Shown here one piece after another: positions 26,401 through 41,400 of a DNA stretch of 64,000 nucleotides. The stretch is taken from positions 137,522,125-137,586,124 of the forward strand of contig NC_133897.1 in the NCBI RefSeq assembly GCF_964199755.1. The letters run 5' to 3'. Made by a program: the position numbers and the translations under genes. Origin of the DNA: Larus michahellis (taxonomy: Eukaryota > Chordata > Aves > Charadriiformes > Laridae). The notes beneath the pieces are model-generated. The model was given only the letters and a program-made list of their open reading frames with translations. It was not told where the DNA came from and searched no databases. Positions within the stretch are counted from its first letter, which is position 1; each line of letters begins with the position of its first letter.

Positions 26401-29400
26401 AAGAGTATGTGACAACCCTTCAGGCATACGATGCAAAGGAAATACATTACACACAGTGAGCATTAAATCATGGAAAATAAATCCACCCATTCAAAAGTTC
26501 CAGGCCTTAAGATTTTGATCCTTAAATCATTCATATAAGACTCTGGGTGATAGCTCAGGGGATAGAGATTTTTCTTGAGAACAAGAAAATTAATGATAGG
26601 ATCAGACCCAGAATGATACATGCAGAATCATTACTACTACTCTATCAGTAGTCCTAAACTAAAAGTAAAATTGAGGATTTTTCTATAAGACACGACAGAG
26701 CAAAGCTTGCTACAATACCAGTCAAAAGAGAGTGATTTCCCCATGTGCAGGTATGTAACAAAACCAACAACAGTTCTCAAGCAAGTAAGGTAAGCCAAGG
26801 AAGGAGGGTTTTTTCCTCCTGCTGCAGCTGCTGCTGCCTATTCCCCTTTTCTTTTACCTTCCAGCTCACATATTGATGCCTACATGACTTTCACATTTAG
26901 GTGATAATAGCGTATCAGGAACTGTCTATGGCTGTGATGGCCTCTTGTGAAGGTTGATACAAGTTCAGCTTCTTAAACATCAGCATCCTGCCAAAGCATC
27001 TGAAGAACAGGAGTAGAACTTCTCACAGCAAAAATTTAAATAGCTGGTTTCAGTTAACCAGCAGGAAATAAAGCTGTCTTAGGAATACTGTGGCCGTTGC
27101 GTTCATCCTCTCCATTGTCTTCAAAGTCAGTTTTAGTTGCTCACATTCTTTCCTACATAAAGAGCTGCATGAGAAGAAAACTGAGGGAAGTGAGATGGGG
27201 TGTAGGGGTAAGGAGGGAAATATGGGGGGGGAGATGCCTTGAAAAAATTGCAAAGGCAAGGCAGACCTTAAAGAAGGAGGTCTTCTCCCACTGTGAAAAA
27301 ATAATCTCTGGAACTTTTGTTTTCATCCTGGCTGAAGTTCCCTGAAGTTCAAATGGATTTCAGGAGGGCTGCAGACCTCCGTATTAGCATTGGGCTCTGT
27401 TGCCTTCTCCTCAGTCCTGAAGGACTGCTGGAACGCAGCTACCAAGAGCTTCCTCACGCTGATGTGATGCACTGGCTCTCCAAAGGGTTGTCTCAGAGGA
27501 GAGTCTAGCGCCTGGCTCTGCCACTGCTACAGACTAGTTTCTGCAGAGCTGGAGAAGGAGGAGAGGATTACCCACAGCTTCCTTGTCTGGCTTCTGCTCT
27601 TTCCATGTTTCCACCAGCGTGCAATGTCATGAGGCTATCAGGGCCCTGAGTGCACTGACAGGCTCTGGACAGGCACAGGTCTGTATTCCTTCCACACTGG
27701 AAGGAAATGTGTGTGTGTGTTTGTTCGCATTTCTGTAAACAGACAGCACAATCTGGCCCAAGGCTCTCTAATAGTGACTATGGCAAAGCATCTGCATCAC
27801 TGTTTGTTTTGAGTTACCATGACAAGATATTTTTTTTTCCAAATTAAAAAAAAAGCCCTTCCATTATTATGACAATGTTGCATTAGCCTGATGAAGTAGT
27901 CCCATTAACTCATGTCACAGATGACCATAATAGCCAGGGTTCAGTAAATGGAATTTCTCATTGCTTCAGCAGTGAAAATTACATAAACTGAAATAGTACA
28001 AAATAGTAACTTCACTTCTTAACACTCTGACATCAGAAAATAAAGTGAACAAAGACATTTGAATCCAATTACACATATGAAGTAAAAATCATAGACATGG
28101 CATCTGGAGTAATCCATTTTAGTCCAAAAATCTGTAGTCATCATCAGTGATTAAGCTGTAAATTTAGGGGCAATTTTCAGTCAGACTTATGCCACCTTCT
28201 AATCTGCACGTTTGCGTGTGTTTGCATCTACACACCATAGATGCAAGAAAATCATTATTGGATGGTCTTGCATAAACAAACAGCTGCTTGTGTATTCCTT
28301 GGGGTGGGTTTTCCAGGCAGATTCTGTGCTGTCACTTGAACTATGCTGTAGAAGTGGCACGCAAGGGCTTGCACTAGAGGACAGGGTTCATTGGTACAAT
28401 TTGACACAGTCTTAGTAGGAAACTGAAGGGTCAGAGCTGTCGCTTGCATCTTTTTTTGTGTTTTGAAAAACTGATGTTAGAGTGCTCCCTAATGCTTGAT
28501 TCCATCCCAAATCACTTTAAAGCTGTTTGTTAAACAGATCTGTTGTTGAAGAGAATAAAATTGCTAATAATTCTGCCAAAACCTAGGTAGCTTTAGTGAC
28601 TTTGGAATGGTCATGAAGGTTACAGAAATTAAGGCCTAAAGCTACTTTTTAAAATTCGCAGTTGCCACAAAAGCAGATTAGATCTGTTCAAGTTTGTTCT
28701 TTCTCATTTTCTGGACATATGGTAAGCAATGCTAGAGTCACTGTTGACAGAGGAAACTCAATAATTCACAATTTTTCCTCGTTGTCTGTTTCTTGTTTCC
28801 TTTTCATAGTACCTGCTCCCTCTATGGCCTAGATACAGAAATATCACAAAATTCAGGGGTAGGAGACATGACCAAAACTCCATACTCATCTTTATATTAA
28901 ACTGCATTGCAGCATGTGAAGAGAGCAATTTTAAAGACTTGGTCACCAAAGGATGGCCCCAGGTGAGTGGGGGTCCTGTGCCACCTTTCCCAGCAGTGAA
29001 ATAGGTGAGCACTATAGGGCATTAAAGAAGCAGTTCTGTCCAGCTCATCTGAAGTGCCCTTGCTTTGAGCCCATGAGCTGTTAGTACAATTTAAAGCAAC
29101 CTTATTTTTGTTGTGGAAAGTGGTAAAGCGCACGTGTATATAAGGTTGCAAGATGGACTTGCTCCAAATATTCTGTTGAGCAGTGTTTTGCATCCAGAGA
29201 GACAGTCACAAAATAAGCCCCACCTGTGTGAACCACCAAAATGAGATGTCACTCCTGACCGGGCATAAGGGGTGGTTAAGATACATTCACTGCACAGGCT
29301 TTTGTTTTCATTCCCTCCATCACTGGTAAATCCATAAGCCTATAAACATCCCCATGTTTTCTGACAACGGAGGGACATTCATTGGTCTTAAGACAACCTA

Positions 29401-32400
29401 TTGAATTTATCTTAGACATCTCCCTTGGAATGGGACCAATCACTCTCCGATGGTGCTTATCTCTCCATTGACCAAAAAGAAAGCTTTCATGACTGCTGCA
29501 AACTAGATGTCTTAAATATTAGATAACCAGCATTAATTAAAGTGAATCCTGGACTTACATCTCAGAGGAGAGCCAAAAACTAAATGACATGTAGAATATC
29601 TGTGACCCGTGCCCCACCTTGAGTTTTACTTCCCTGAATCCCATGTACTAGTCCCAATTCTATTTCTCTACTTTACAAGCACTTACCATGCAGCTTTTTT
29701 CAAATACCCCACCAGCTATGGGGAAACAATTACATTTATGATCATATAACACCATTTCATTTGACAGGAAAGCATGCAGCACACTACTAAAATGGATTAT
29801 AAAAAAAAATTACTGGCCAACAGAATGTGCCTGTGGGTGTTCACAAAATGACATGGTGTTTCATGATTTAAAGCATTGTCTTGACGAACCAAAAACTGTA
29901 GCACCTGAGAGGGAACATTAACAAAGTGAAATTTGTAACAAACTGCTTTGTCAATAACATCCATGAGAAATCGATGTAAAGGATGGCTGTGGTAGGTCTT
30001 CTGTACCTTGGGTTTCATGCTTCACCTAATCTTACTTCTCACTCCTGCAGTCTCTTCCAAAGCAGAAAACAAAGCAGGATTTCTGTTCAGTCTCAGAAAA
30101 CTGTCTGTCTCGCAGACACCTGGCAAGGGAACACGGGCTGAGCCATGTTATACGTTGCACATTTTGATCATGGGCAACGTGCCAGGTTCTGTTTCCCTCC
30201 AGGTGTGCAGAACTTCAAGAACTATTTGGCTAGTGGGACTTGAAGTGTCAAAAATCAGTAATGCTTTATTATATGCAGACTGGATTCAGCAAGGCAAAAG
30301 GCATCAACAGATTTGCCTTCATCAGATGTTAATTATAAGTAACATTTACACTTATCTCTCTGCTTTCATGTGATAAAAATAGTCTTGCTTATGAATAACG
30401 GTCTCTGCTGTGACACAGCAATCTGTCCTAGCTGTACTTTGCCAAGGAACAAAATGTGACCCAAATTGCCCATGGCCCATCAGTCAGGACAGATTTTCAT
30501 TTTACAGTGTAAACTGTCAAAAATTCCTTATAGCTGTTGAATAACAGATGAGAACAGACAGGGTGGGTTTACCAGTGTTTTCTGTAATCTTCCTATTTTT
30601 CCCAGCAACAAATAAATGGTGACTTCTAAAGGCAGCCATAGCACTCTTCCTTATTAGCTTCACTCAATGAACAAGTGAGCTGCAGGACTGGCGGTGGACT
30701 CATTTTCTTAAGTTAGTGGAGGAATGTGGGATGTATCTGAAAAAGCATACTATTTGAGATCAGGAAAGCACTTTCAAAGAGAATCGCCAAAACGCCCCAG
30801 CTGACCATGCTTTGGTTCACATTGCAGAGCAATCTCAGAGTGCACAAACTGGTTTACTTGGTAGGTTATGAAAATGGAAGATGTGTGTTAGTAGTACATC
30901 TAATATGCTCCAGGCACTGATGGTTGGTCAGATCATGGGACCAAGCTAGCATAAAGAAAAGACTCACAAAATATATACAGCATGGGCATAGAGTCCTTGG
31001 AATTGTTTCCCTCCAGAAATCCAGTCCTGCTGTGCTTCCCTGCTTGCCCATGAAGCCCACTGGTGCCCATGAAAGCCTCCAGGAGATCCTATCTGGACCA
31101 GAAAGGAAAGAGCTCACAAAGAAAGAGCATGGAAATATTCACCCAACACAGGGAGTGGTTTCACAGTTCCTAAACATAGCCGCTAAAAGTAATGCCTGAA
31201 GTTTGAGAAAATGGTGAGACTGGCTTAAAACAATGGTGTTTAGGTGCATTTGTGACTCATTCAGAAAAAAGAAATCATGCGTTCTTGAGTTTCAAAGCTG
31301 AGTTTCTTCTTCTCTGAAGCAGTCAAAGGTTTTGGGGGCATTAGATAATATTTCTAAGGCTTTCTCTGCAACTCTGAGTATGAGGATTTATTTAAAAAAA
31401 AAAAAAGAGGTTCTGAAATAATCACACAGCTTCAGAAATTAAGATGACCTGTAAATATTAGGATATTCACTTCTAGTTTTAGCAAAAATCAGTGTTCTGC
31501 TCTTGCCTAACTCTGAAGGTTTTAATGCATCTAAACATTTAAATCTTGCTGCATTTAACTAAGAAGATTCTGTTGCCGTCTTTTGTCAACACTGTTCTTT
31601 CGTAGCAATTTCCCTATCAAAGCTTTTGTAGTATTACGATTACCATCATTTACTTTCCTTCGTTTAACTTGCCCAGTTAATGGAATGGTATGTACCCTAC
31701 ATGACTGCACAAGGAGCTATATAATTAGCAAGTCAGTTGAAACACATTTGGAAAATAAACTTTGTTGCAATCACTGCTTGTCTTCAAGGTTTTTTAAAAG
31801 CTCCACTATAAGACAGATAATTTTTGTGCCTATTTCAGTTAACACAAGAGGTCCTGTGTAGGTTGCGTAAGTGTTGTGCTGTTGGCTCTCTGGCCTGTTT
31901 GTGCTGTCTTTAAATAGAAAAATGTTTCTTTTGGAGAGAACAGGCTTCCATGGCTAAAACACTAACTCCTCGGGATTTAGGAAAGCACAGTTATCTCCCT
32001 GTTCAACATGCGTGACATGGGCCAGCCACTATAATCAGGCCACTAACTGGACTAACGTTACTACTTTTTTTTTTTTTTTAAATGTATGGCAGTTAAGGAA
32101 AGGACAGCTGACCAAAGCAGGTCTCCTGCTACTCAGTGCTGCCAAATAAGCTGTTCTTTGCCTGGTCAAGGGGAACAAGTCGTAGTGCTGAGGAGGTCCT
32201 TCAGTTCCTTTGAGGCCCTCAGCCCTTTGGTCTCCAAGAGAAAAAGAGGTACTTGTCAACACGTCAGGAATGGGATGCATTGCACACTCCCCCAATGGCC
32301 ACCCGAGGCAGAGCAGGACTCCTTCCCATGCTCTCCTGCATCATCCACGTGTTGTTTGTTTCCCAAGGTTGCAGCAACCTCCAGAACTTGCTGTGAGTAT

Positions 32401-35400
32401 TCAAGCCAAGTTCCAACTGTGGTTGAAGGACTTTCTAGGACAAATGGAGACTAAATCAGTACCATGAAAAAAGAAAATGCAATGCTTGTAAAGCATGGAA
32501 AGTCATCCTAATTCTGTCAGTGGCCAGAATGAAATAAGACAATCATTTCACCAGCGTTCTTTCAGTGCAGTTATTGTGCTGAAAGGAAGGAGAGCTGAGC
32601 ACGTTCTTATCTTTCTCCAGCCATGTTTTGCAGATGACAAGCTGGGAGAACAAACACCTTTTTCTAATTGTTTTAAATGCTGATAGAAAACAAGACATAT
32701 TTAATGTCAGTCAAAGATAAAAAACAATAATAAAGGCCCCAAAAGGCAGGATTCCTAGGACGCTGGTTTGCATGTCTCTTTCTAAAAAGCTATTTCAAGG
32801 TATACATTGTAGCAGTGATTTAGCAGACTTTGTACAAGAATGTTGAGCTTTCAGCTTCATATCTTGTAACACTCAATCCAGCATCCATTTTCTACATGTT
32901 TAGCAGCCTCCCAGGCAGCCTGCGGGGTCTGCTGTGCACCCACTCCACAACCTCCCTGCTGAAAAGGATGGAATTTTGGTGGTGCAGGCAGCTGGCTGGG
33001 CAAGCCCTCCTCAAAGGACAGTCTGGTCAACCACACCTGTGCTCTTAGAATTACGCATGCAAGTTAGATGCTTTGTTGGATGGAGGCTTAAATGAAAATA
33101 TCATTATAGAACCATAGAATCATAGAATTGCCTAGGTTGGAAGGGACGTTTTAGATCATCTAGTCCAACCATCAACCTAACAGACAGTTGGACATGATTT
33201 GTCTCTTCAGAGGATTTTTTAGTTACTCCTTGCAAATTGGTACTTATATTTCAAGCCAAAAAACTTGTCAAGTACAAGCTCCCTTGACAACCTCAGTTCA
33301 AAGAAAAAAACTTCAGTACGCTCTTGACCTGAAATACTGGCTTTCAGCAATGGTTTCCGAAAAGCTGTATGTCCTTTGGGTGGGTTATTTAGTGTTCATT
33401 ATTAGAGGCTCCCATGCAAAACTTAATTAGATTGCTCATCCACTGACAATTAGAAATCCATTCCTGAGTTGATGGATCATTCGAATACCACCATTTTGAG
33501 CAGCGCCCAAAGGCTCACAAGCCCTCATCAATCTCAAGGGCCTTTCTGAGTAGGAAAAACAAATTAAAAAAGCACAAGAGCATCCACGAGAAAGGTTGAA
33601 TCACAATTTCATATGTATCCACAATTTGAGGATCAAAGGGCTGTCTGATTTTCCTTTAGTATCATCAAGGATTAATTTGTTCTAATCTGTTAAGTACAAC
33701 ACTTTCAGCCACAGTTATATTTTAAGCCATGTTTTCACGTGCTAGCAGCAAAAGTGTGTCTGCCTCTGTAGATGTGATTTTGATAGTAGCAGGGATTTGT
33801 GTGTGCCAAGACAAATTCTGAAGCAACCTTCCCCCTCAACATGTATACTTTCTGCAGTGTGGGCAGTGGCTAAGGTACTGCCCAGGGACTCAGGAACTGG
33901 GTCTAGCCTGAGCTCTGTCATTGACCTGCCAAACGACAAGTCTATTTTCACACTTACGGATGACAGCAATTAGAAAGGGTGAATGCAGAACATTGTATAA
34001 TGGTTAGGTACTGGTATCACCATTTCTAGACTAACTTCTCTTCAGTCCATGACTGGAGCCTATAGGCATTACAAAGTCAGTAAAGGGAACACCATAAAGG
34101 TAAATTACAAGGGTATTTATTGCATCAGCTGATATACACTAGACCTGAGTATGGAAGCAATGTATTTTGGAGAGTAAGTGAGGAAGGAAAAGCTTTGTTT
34201 GAAGTAGTTACGCATATTAAGGACATTATGCAAAGGACTTGATAAATGTATCCTCATTTCTGGTTTTATTTTTAATTATCTGGATGACATTTTCATTTGT
34301 AACAGATAATGTCTTTAGCATCTGCCTATGGCAACACACGGGCAGCATTTCAGAGCTGTTCTCAATTGCATTTGGATACGTCAGAGAATTTGTAAGAGCT
34401 TCATTTCTCTCCACCTGCCAGGAGAGAGTGGAGTCATGGCACTCTTCCAATGCTAAATACATTTCCTGGTAGCTAGATTGACTTTCTATAAACCAGAAAG
34501 GGCTGTCTGCATTACACCCAAGGCTGAGGTCATGTATGAGGCCAGACGCAGTCTCTGCAGTACTGAGCATCTCTTGTGCGATTTGATAAAGGCTCAATGT
34601 TCAGAAGAAATAGTTGAAAGTAAATATTCTAGAGAAATCTGCCAGGTGGGTGACAGAGCAGATTTGCTAGTCCCCAGCCAGTGACCTCAGTCAGAGATTC
34701 ACTAAGGAGGAGCTGGGGAAGTGAAGCATGCTAACAATGTCTCTCGTTTCAGCTTACAAGGAAAAGATGAAGGAGCTTTCCATGCTCTCTCTGATCTGCT
34801 CCTGTTTTTACCCTGAACCTCGCAACATGAACATCTATAAATATGATGGTAAGTGACTTTCACTGGAAATCATCCCGCAGGTCAGATAATGTGCTAATGC
34901 TGGGAAATGACTCAGTTTACCGTCCCGGTCCATAATGTCATTCAGTGGATATTTTGCTGATTTAACAATGAATTTGCTGATTTTGGCTATTACCTTCTAT
35001 TGATTGTGTATTACCCATGATGCTGGATATTGTTCCTAATAGCAGCTAACTAAACTCTTAAAGCTAGCCCTCTCATACTGAGCTGTATTTTTCCTACTAC
35101 CCATTTGAAAACTACAGCTCTTCACAGCAGACATAATTCCCAAGGAAACTAAGAAAAGATGAAAGCATGCTTAAAAAATTTATCAGCCTGGGCACTGCTC
35201 GCAGGGGGTGTGAAAAGACACAGAACCCCAATAAGCTTCCAAAACTGATGTACATTTTTATCTCTGTGAGATTAAGGCATAATTAAGCTATTACAGACAA
35301 AATGGAATGTGCTTCTGAGAACAGTTTTCAGCCCATAATCTGCCATTGCAATTAAAATGCCCAAGGCACAGATGCTAAATCTTTTGTCTGTACTTCTGGT

Positions 35401-38400
35401 CCTACTAAGGGCTGTGCTGCTCCTCTCCTCAATACCGCTGAGGTATTGAAGGGCTTACCATTTCTCACTTTATTGTGCAGACATGGAAGTGAAACAAATC
35501 AACAAACGTGCCTCGGGCCAGGCCTTTGAACTGATCCTAAAGCCGCCATCTCCCATCTCGGAAGCACCACGAACTTTAGCTTCTCCAAAGAAGAAAGAAC
35601 TCTCTCTTGAGGAGATCCAGAAAAAGCTGGAGGCTGCAGAGGAGAGGAGAAAGGTATCTTTCTTTAAAAAAATGCTAGTAATTAGACCTAACGTAGGTTA
35701 CAGAATAACAGCCAAGTTTCCTGTCCATTGGTATGTTTTCCATTGCCATCACTGACTAACAGTGTACTGCATGGACAAAAATTATTAACATGTTTAAAGA
35801 AACAAATGAGTTTATTTTCTGTCTGCAGCTTGCAAACAAACCTCACTGGTTTTGATGCTTGGGAAGCACGCGGCACAAAATGCAGATAGCTTTGGACAGG
35901 AGGTCCAAGTGCGTTCAAATACGTATGCTTACTGTGCGAGTGTAACTGGTTCATTCAGAGCATCTGTAATAGTTGCTGAAAATTAGTGCAATTCTTCTGG
36001 TGTCTAAGTTTAAGAGGTGGATGTGCAATTCAAACAGCTGTTGTCTGGATTCCCAGATCTTGACTCCTTGTAGTGCCAATGGAGATTACTCACAAGGTCT
36101 GTCTCAGGCAGCTAAAATGTCATATTTATGCAGTATGGAGCCATGTCAGCCCTGAATAAACAGACTTCTGGATCATTCACCACACACTTCGATGAAGATA
36201 CTAGCATAGCACAGATAGTAAGGAGAGGCATTTCTAGCAGATACTCTCAATAGTGCTGGAAGCTGGCCTTGTAGGGTTATCTACAGACTAAGCCTTCCCT
36301 TCTTTATGACCTTATCCATAATGGTAAAACCCTGTTTCATAATCAAAAGTTTGTCACATAGGGTTTGGAAGGGTTGTTACACCTTCTTCATAAAGGTGAG
36401 CACAAATGCAGGGCGCATGCAGCAGGAAGTCCACATTAACCCTTTATTTGGCTTTCATCATGGCTGATGCGTTGAAGAGGTCTTTCTTTGCTCTAAGTCA
36501 GAGCTAGCTCAGATTGCCTTTTTTTTTTTTTTCAGAAGATAAAAAGCCAAATTCCAGATCAGATAAGTCAGAGGATGACAGGCAAAGCCAATTCCAGACT
36601 GAGTTGCCAGTCTGAAAATTAGCAGTGTTCTGGATGGGCCCAGTGTTGATGCTGTGTTGCACCATTGCAGAAAAGTCATGGCTGGCTGCAATGGCCACAG
36701 AAAACTCAAGATGTGGTAACACATTGTTCTGTTAATCCGTGTTTCCTTTTGCTATGGAATAAAAGGAGAGAAAGAGAAGCCAGGGAAGCCTCAGGAGCCT
36801 TAGAAGGACTTTCTGTGTCTGTCAGCCAGGCAAACAATGTTCTTATGAGGCCAATCTGCCTGCACAAGCTAAATTGGAGTTAGAAACCCCTTCCGCCTGC
36901 TCATGGAGTCCCTGGTAGAGCATATCTGAAAGTGAAACAAACTTAGATGTCTCTAAGCCTTTTATTTATCTCTTAAACAATATATTTGTTACTAAAAGTG
37001 TTTCTAGATATGGACAATAATGTATACAGAAGTCCAGGGACAGCAAATATGACAGAGACAGCACATGGAGCAGCTCCAACAAAAGCAGCTCTATTCTCCT
37101 TTCACTCCTGTCAGACCAGGTCAGGGTCGCTTCCAAGAAACCCAATGGAGTGATTACATCGGTGTATGCTGAGATGCAAGGCCATTGAATTCAGTAGATC
37201 TGTATTACTGATAGATCCTTAAAACCTGGCCCTCAGTTTTGATTTGCAGTAAAACCTCACTATTCTGGACCTCACTAATTTGAACAATTATTTTAGGGAA
37301 CGGTAATTTTAGGGAATTATTTAGTGTTGCCACATTTGCCGTTTCTTCTGCCTTGCTAACACAAGACTGCTTCTAATGCACATGCATTCACACTACTGTT
37401 TCTTTCAAAGAAATACTTCTGCCAGAGTATTCATTTCAGTAAAAAACATGACTGTATGTGAAAGGAGTATGCATTTGCACTAGCACCTGCCCAGAAGTAT
37501 GAGCTTTCACCCACCCAAATGATGATACGCCCCAAAGACTCATCTGTGAAGTGCCTCTGTACCGAGTACAAGTACTCAAGTAAAGATATGGACACAGAAT
37601 GCAATGGCAGCAATTAAGAAGCCTGATATTATGCATATACTTAGTGGGAAATAGAAATTGAACGTCCCAGCGATTTCATTTCATTGATTTCATAACTGTT
37701 AATTTATTTCTACAGAAAAACTCATTACGCAATAAACTGGTAATCAGTGATAGCAATACAGACACCTGCCATTTCTTCCCTTTGGTACTATATTAATTTT
37801 GAATGAACATACGACTGAGTTATTTTAATAGACAAGATCCTCCACATTAGCATTGCAGCAGAAATTGCTGGGAAAGGAACAAAGAACAGGGCAGAAAACT
37901 TCGTTACCTCACTGTTAAAATCCCTGGTGCTCCCGTATCTCAACTATTGCCTTCATTTTTGGCCTGAAAAAGAGTATATTGCAGAGGAGGATAAAAAAGT
38001 AATCAGAGGAACAGAACGTCTTCCATAAGAAGATAAATTAAATAGTCCACGTTTAAGCTTGGAAAGAGGCAACAGATGGAAGATAAGATAGAAGTCTACA
38101 AAGTCATGAATGGTAATGAGAAGATGAATAGGAGCAATTATATTCTGTTTCACGCAATCCAAAGGGGAAGAAACACTCAATGAAATCATCAGACAGCAAT
38201 TTCAAAACAGAGAGAGGGAATCACCTTTTCGTGCATTGTTTAATCAAGTTGTATTTGTTATCACAGACTATTTAGAGATTATTAAAATATTATTTATTTC
38301 CAAAAGATAATAGAAAAATTGACAGAGCACTACCTTGTAGAAAATGATTATATGGGTGTAACCTCTGGCTCTGAAAATGTGTAACCTGGTGACTGCTTAA

Positions 38401-41400
38401 AGCTAGGAAGCTATATGTGTGTGTATTTATATATTTTTATATATATATATATGTATGTATATATAGTCATCTGCACTTTCCCTAAGCATCTTCCACTTTC
38501 TGCTGCTAGACAACCCAGGCAGACTTTTTCTGACACCCAGCATGGCAGTTGTTGTCGTACTTTTCAATCTATGTACAACAGCTATCAGGCATTACCATTC
38601 TAGATCGTGTCCTTCCAGCACAGTTCTAATTAAAATCAAGTATAACTAATGGATGAGAATTGCCTTTTTGGAAAAAAATACTAATTGATTTCACACTGCT
38701 TAGGAATTAGGTTCTGCTCTGTTAATTAGGCAGTGTTCATTTTCAAACTCATGAGAACATCTACAGCAATACGTGCAGTTCAGCAGGCTCCTACTTACTC
38801 TGTTTCCTGTTTAGCGTTCTTGCTTATTCCCTTGCAAGCTTTCACAGGACCCTTTCCTTTTCTCCCCCTTTTTCTCTACCTCACTTCACAGTCACTGTGA
38901 CCTCATACTCTCAAATCAAAATGAGAATTTCACCTGAGGCATTTTTTCCTTTTGCACCATGCAGCGAGACCCATTTGGGCTAGTTACAGATTTGTCCTTT
39001 CCATTTATAGAATCCTCTTTACAGCATGTCATTATTATCCCATTATTTTTTTGGCTTATGTGTGCTATATTTTCCCACCTTGGTGGATAATCAGAAAGAT
39101 CTTTTCATCCTTCCCACTGAAGAAATTAGAGCACAGTGACATTGTATGGAGCATAAGTTTATTTCTTACATCATCTTTAACATTTATCAATTTTTACCCA
39201 TTGGCCTTGAACGTCCAGCTATTATTACACTTGATATACAGACTTTAAGAGCCATATGTCGAATTATATATCTTTACTGCCCATGTTCAACTTACTGGCA
39301 TAAAAATGAAGCACTAAAGGGACACACATTTCTACTAGACTTCGGATTATGGGAGAGAAATTGTATGTAATTAAATCCTCTTAATGGCTTTGTATTGGGA
39401 TGAAATTGAATCAGGCTCCTCCCTAGTGCTTAGTGCCACAAAGTCATATTTTTTAACTTTCATGGTCTTGGATATAGACTTATAGCTACATGAGTTTTTA
39501 ATACCATTACTATGAAATGTCACAAGGTAAGCCCCCCGTGCAGCCTAGTCTGGGCAAGGCTCACTGTGCTCTAAGAACATTGGATGAACGGATTCAAGCT
39601 GAAATTCCCAGTTTAAAAGTAGTTGTGTGCACCAATTTCTTCCTTAAAAGTAATTCCTTAATTTTATCTCTGCACAAATAGCTTCAATATTTGGATGTAC
39701 ATGTCAAAGAAAGATAGATCAATTTTAGTGAGATAGTGAGAAAATGAAGCACCTCTTACTCAGATGAGTAGGAGTTTCTTCTGGTGAGTAATAATTAAAA
39801 ATATGCATCTCCAAAGCCTGTTGCCACAAATAATTTTGCTCTTAAAGTGAGTGCTTACTTGTCTGCATCTGTCTCTGGTCAGCTAGCTATGAGATGTGGA
39901 TTTCCTTTCGAAGCACTCATCTCTGAAAACTGGAGGTGTACATGATGAGAAATATGACATGAATATCATAGGAGCTTGCCTGCATTACCCATCTTTTTGG
40001 CACAGAAGTACATTTCTAGCATGTTTTGCAACAATTTTGTTCCTCCACACCTAGCCCTAAAGACTGCAGCTATAGCTGCATTGATTATGCCTTGTTATAT
40101 TTAAGAAGTCTTCTGGATATTCCCCCTTGCGTATTGTTTTTACCTTTCTCCACCGTTCCATACTTTAATTTCCTCGTTGACCTTCTTTGTCTTTCATTCC
40201 GTTTCCAGACTCTTTTACTCATTTTCTCACAACAGCTGTAGAAGAAGCATTTATTGTAAGCCACTTACAAGTGTTTTAGAACATCGAGGATCATTTAGAT
40301 TAGATTAGAATATCGAGGATTTGAGAATATCCTTTCTATCACTTCAAACAATACAATATTGAAAATAAACTTGGAATAAAAACTTCCTACGTATATTGGA
40401 ATCCTGTATCAAGACCACAGGAGTCCAAACACAGCAGTTAAAAGCCAGCACAAACAACAAAGGGAGTCTATTAATTCCAGCCCCACTAGGTATCTGGGGT
40501 CATTCATTTAGTCATTTCTGGATGTGTAGTAGACTTTGAACAGACAGGGTAGCCAAGTTCTTTTGCCAAATGTGTTGGAAACAGAAAACCGTTTGACAAT
40601 CCAGTACAAAAACATACCAACTGCCTTCCAAAATTGTTGTAAGGCAATTTCAAAAATGTTCTGAACACCAGGGAAACAGGCAGACTCCCAGCTGGGTTAA
40701 CACAGCATTAGAAGAGGGATGTCAGTCTACAGGAGACTGTACCCCGTGGATGTTCTGTGGCAGGGAGGGAGGTCCCTTTATTTTGAACCAGTCCTGGGTA
40801 CCTTGAACATTTTGAGGGAGGAAAAAGAATGCCGTTTGAGGCATATCTTAAAGGAAAATGGCAGTAGGAGTGTGCAGTCAGTTCCTGAAGCCTGGATTAG
40901 CTTTCATTTAGACTCTTACTGGTGTCAACGCAATTTGCATCCAGTAAATACTGAATTAGAGTGTAAGGATCTTCTTCATTATCATCCATTGGTGGACAAA
41001 TTACTTTTGAATGTGTTGTCTGCCAGCATAGCCTCCAGAACTGTGTGTACTTTGATGTGGAACTCTAATATTTCACTGTTCTCCTGGATTTATGATAATA
41101 AGAAGTAGTTCCAGAAGGCAAAGGGTTTGAATGGAAGAAAACAAAACCTGAAAAATGGGCAAGAGCCCCAAAGTCTCAAAGGCATTTTGCTGCCCCCCAT
41201 TGAAAGCCAATATTCTTTTAAAAAATGCCGCTTAGTCCAAATGTTACTTTTTATTATAGCATCTCCATGGAGCCTGGATTTGCCCTTGGAAATGTCTGTT
41301 TTCCAAATCTGAAAATTCTTGATTTTATAACACATTATATACACATATTGAAACACCATGAAATGTTAGGGAAAGGACATTACAATTAGTATCATAGTAT

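Larger units (their letters stand above)
8437..34752 (+). other. STMN2: STMN2 intron 1 (26.3 kb)
   Basis: The intron is bounded by GTAAG and a pyrimidine-rich TCTCTCGTTTCAG. It contains a G-rich CpG island at its start, four CR1 fragments, a TG tract near 27710 and otherwise unremarkable AT-rich DNA. No internal gene was supported. In human, this intron holds the TDP-43-repressed cryptic exon 2a. No homologous exon could be recognised here. Confidence 0.9.
25726..34752 (+). other. Intron 1, 3' third
   Basis: Ordinary intron DNA with one CR1 tail near 33105 and a TG dinucleotide tract near 27710. No exon-like open frame with flanking splice sites could be supported before exon 2. The polypyrimidine tract leading to the exon 2 acceptor is visible at 34737-34750. 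Confidence 0.6.

Noticed and set aside
8437..34752. Search for a homologue of human cryptic exon 2a
   Set aside because: No sequence with matching acceptor, short frame and poly(A) signal was recognised. The human exon is reported to be poorly conserved.
40719..41108. 129-codon plus-strand frame in intron 3
   Set aside because: No domain, and it is not flanked by splice sites in a matching phase. Probably chance.
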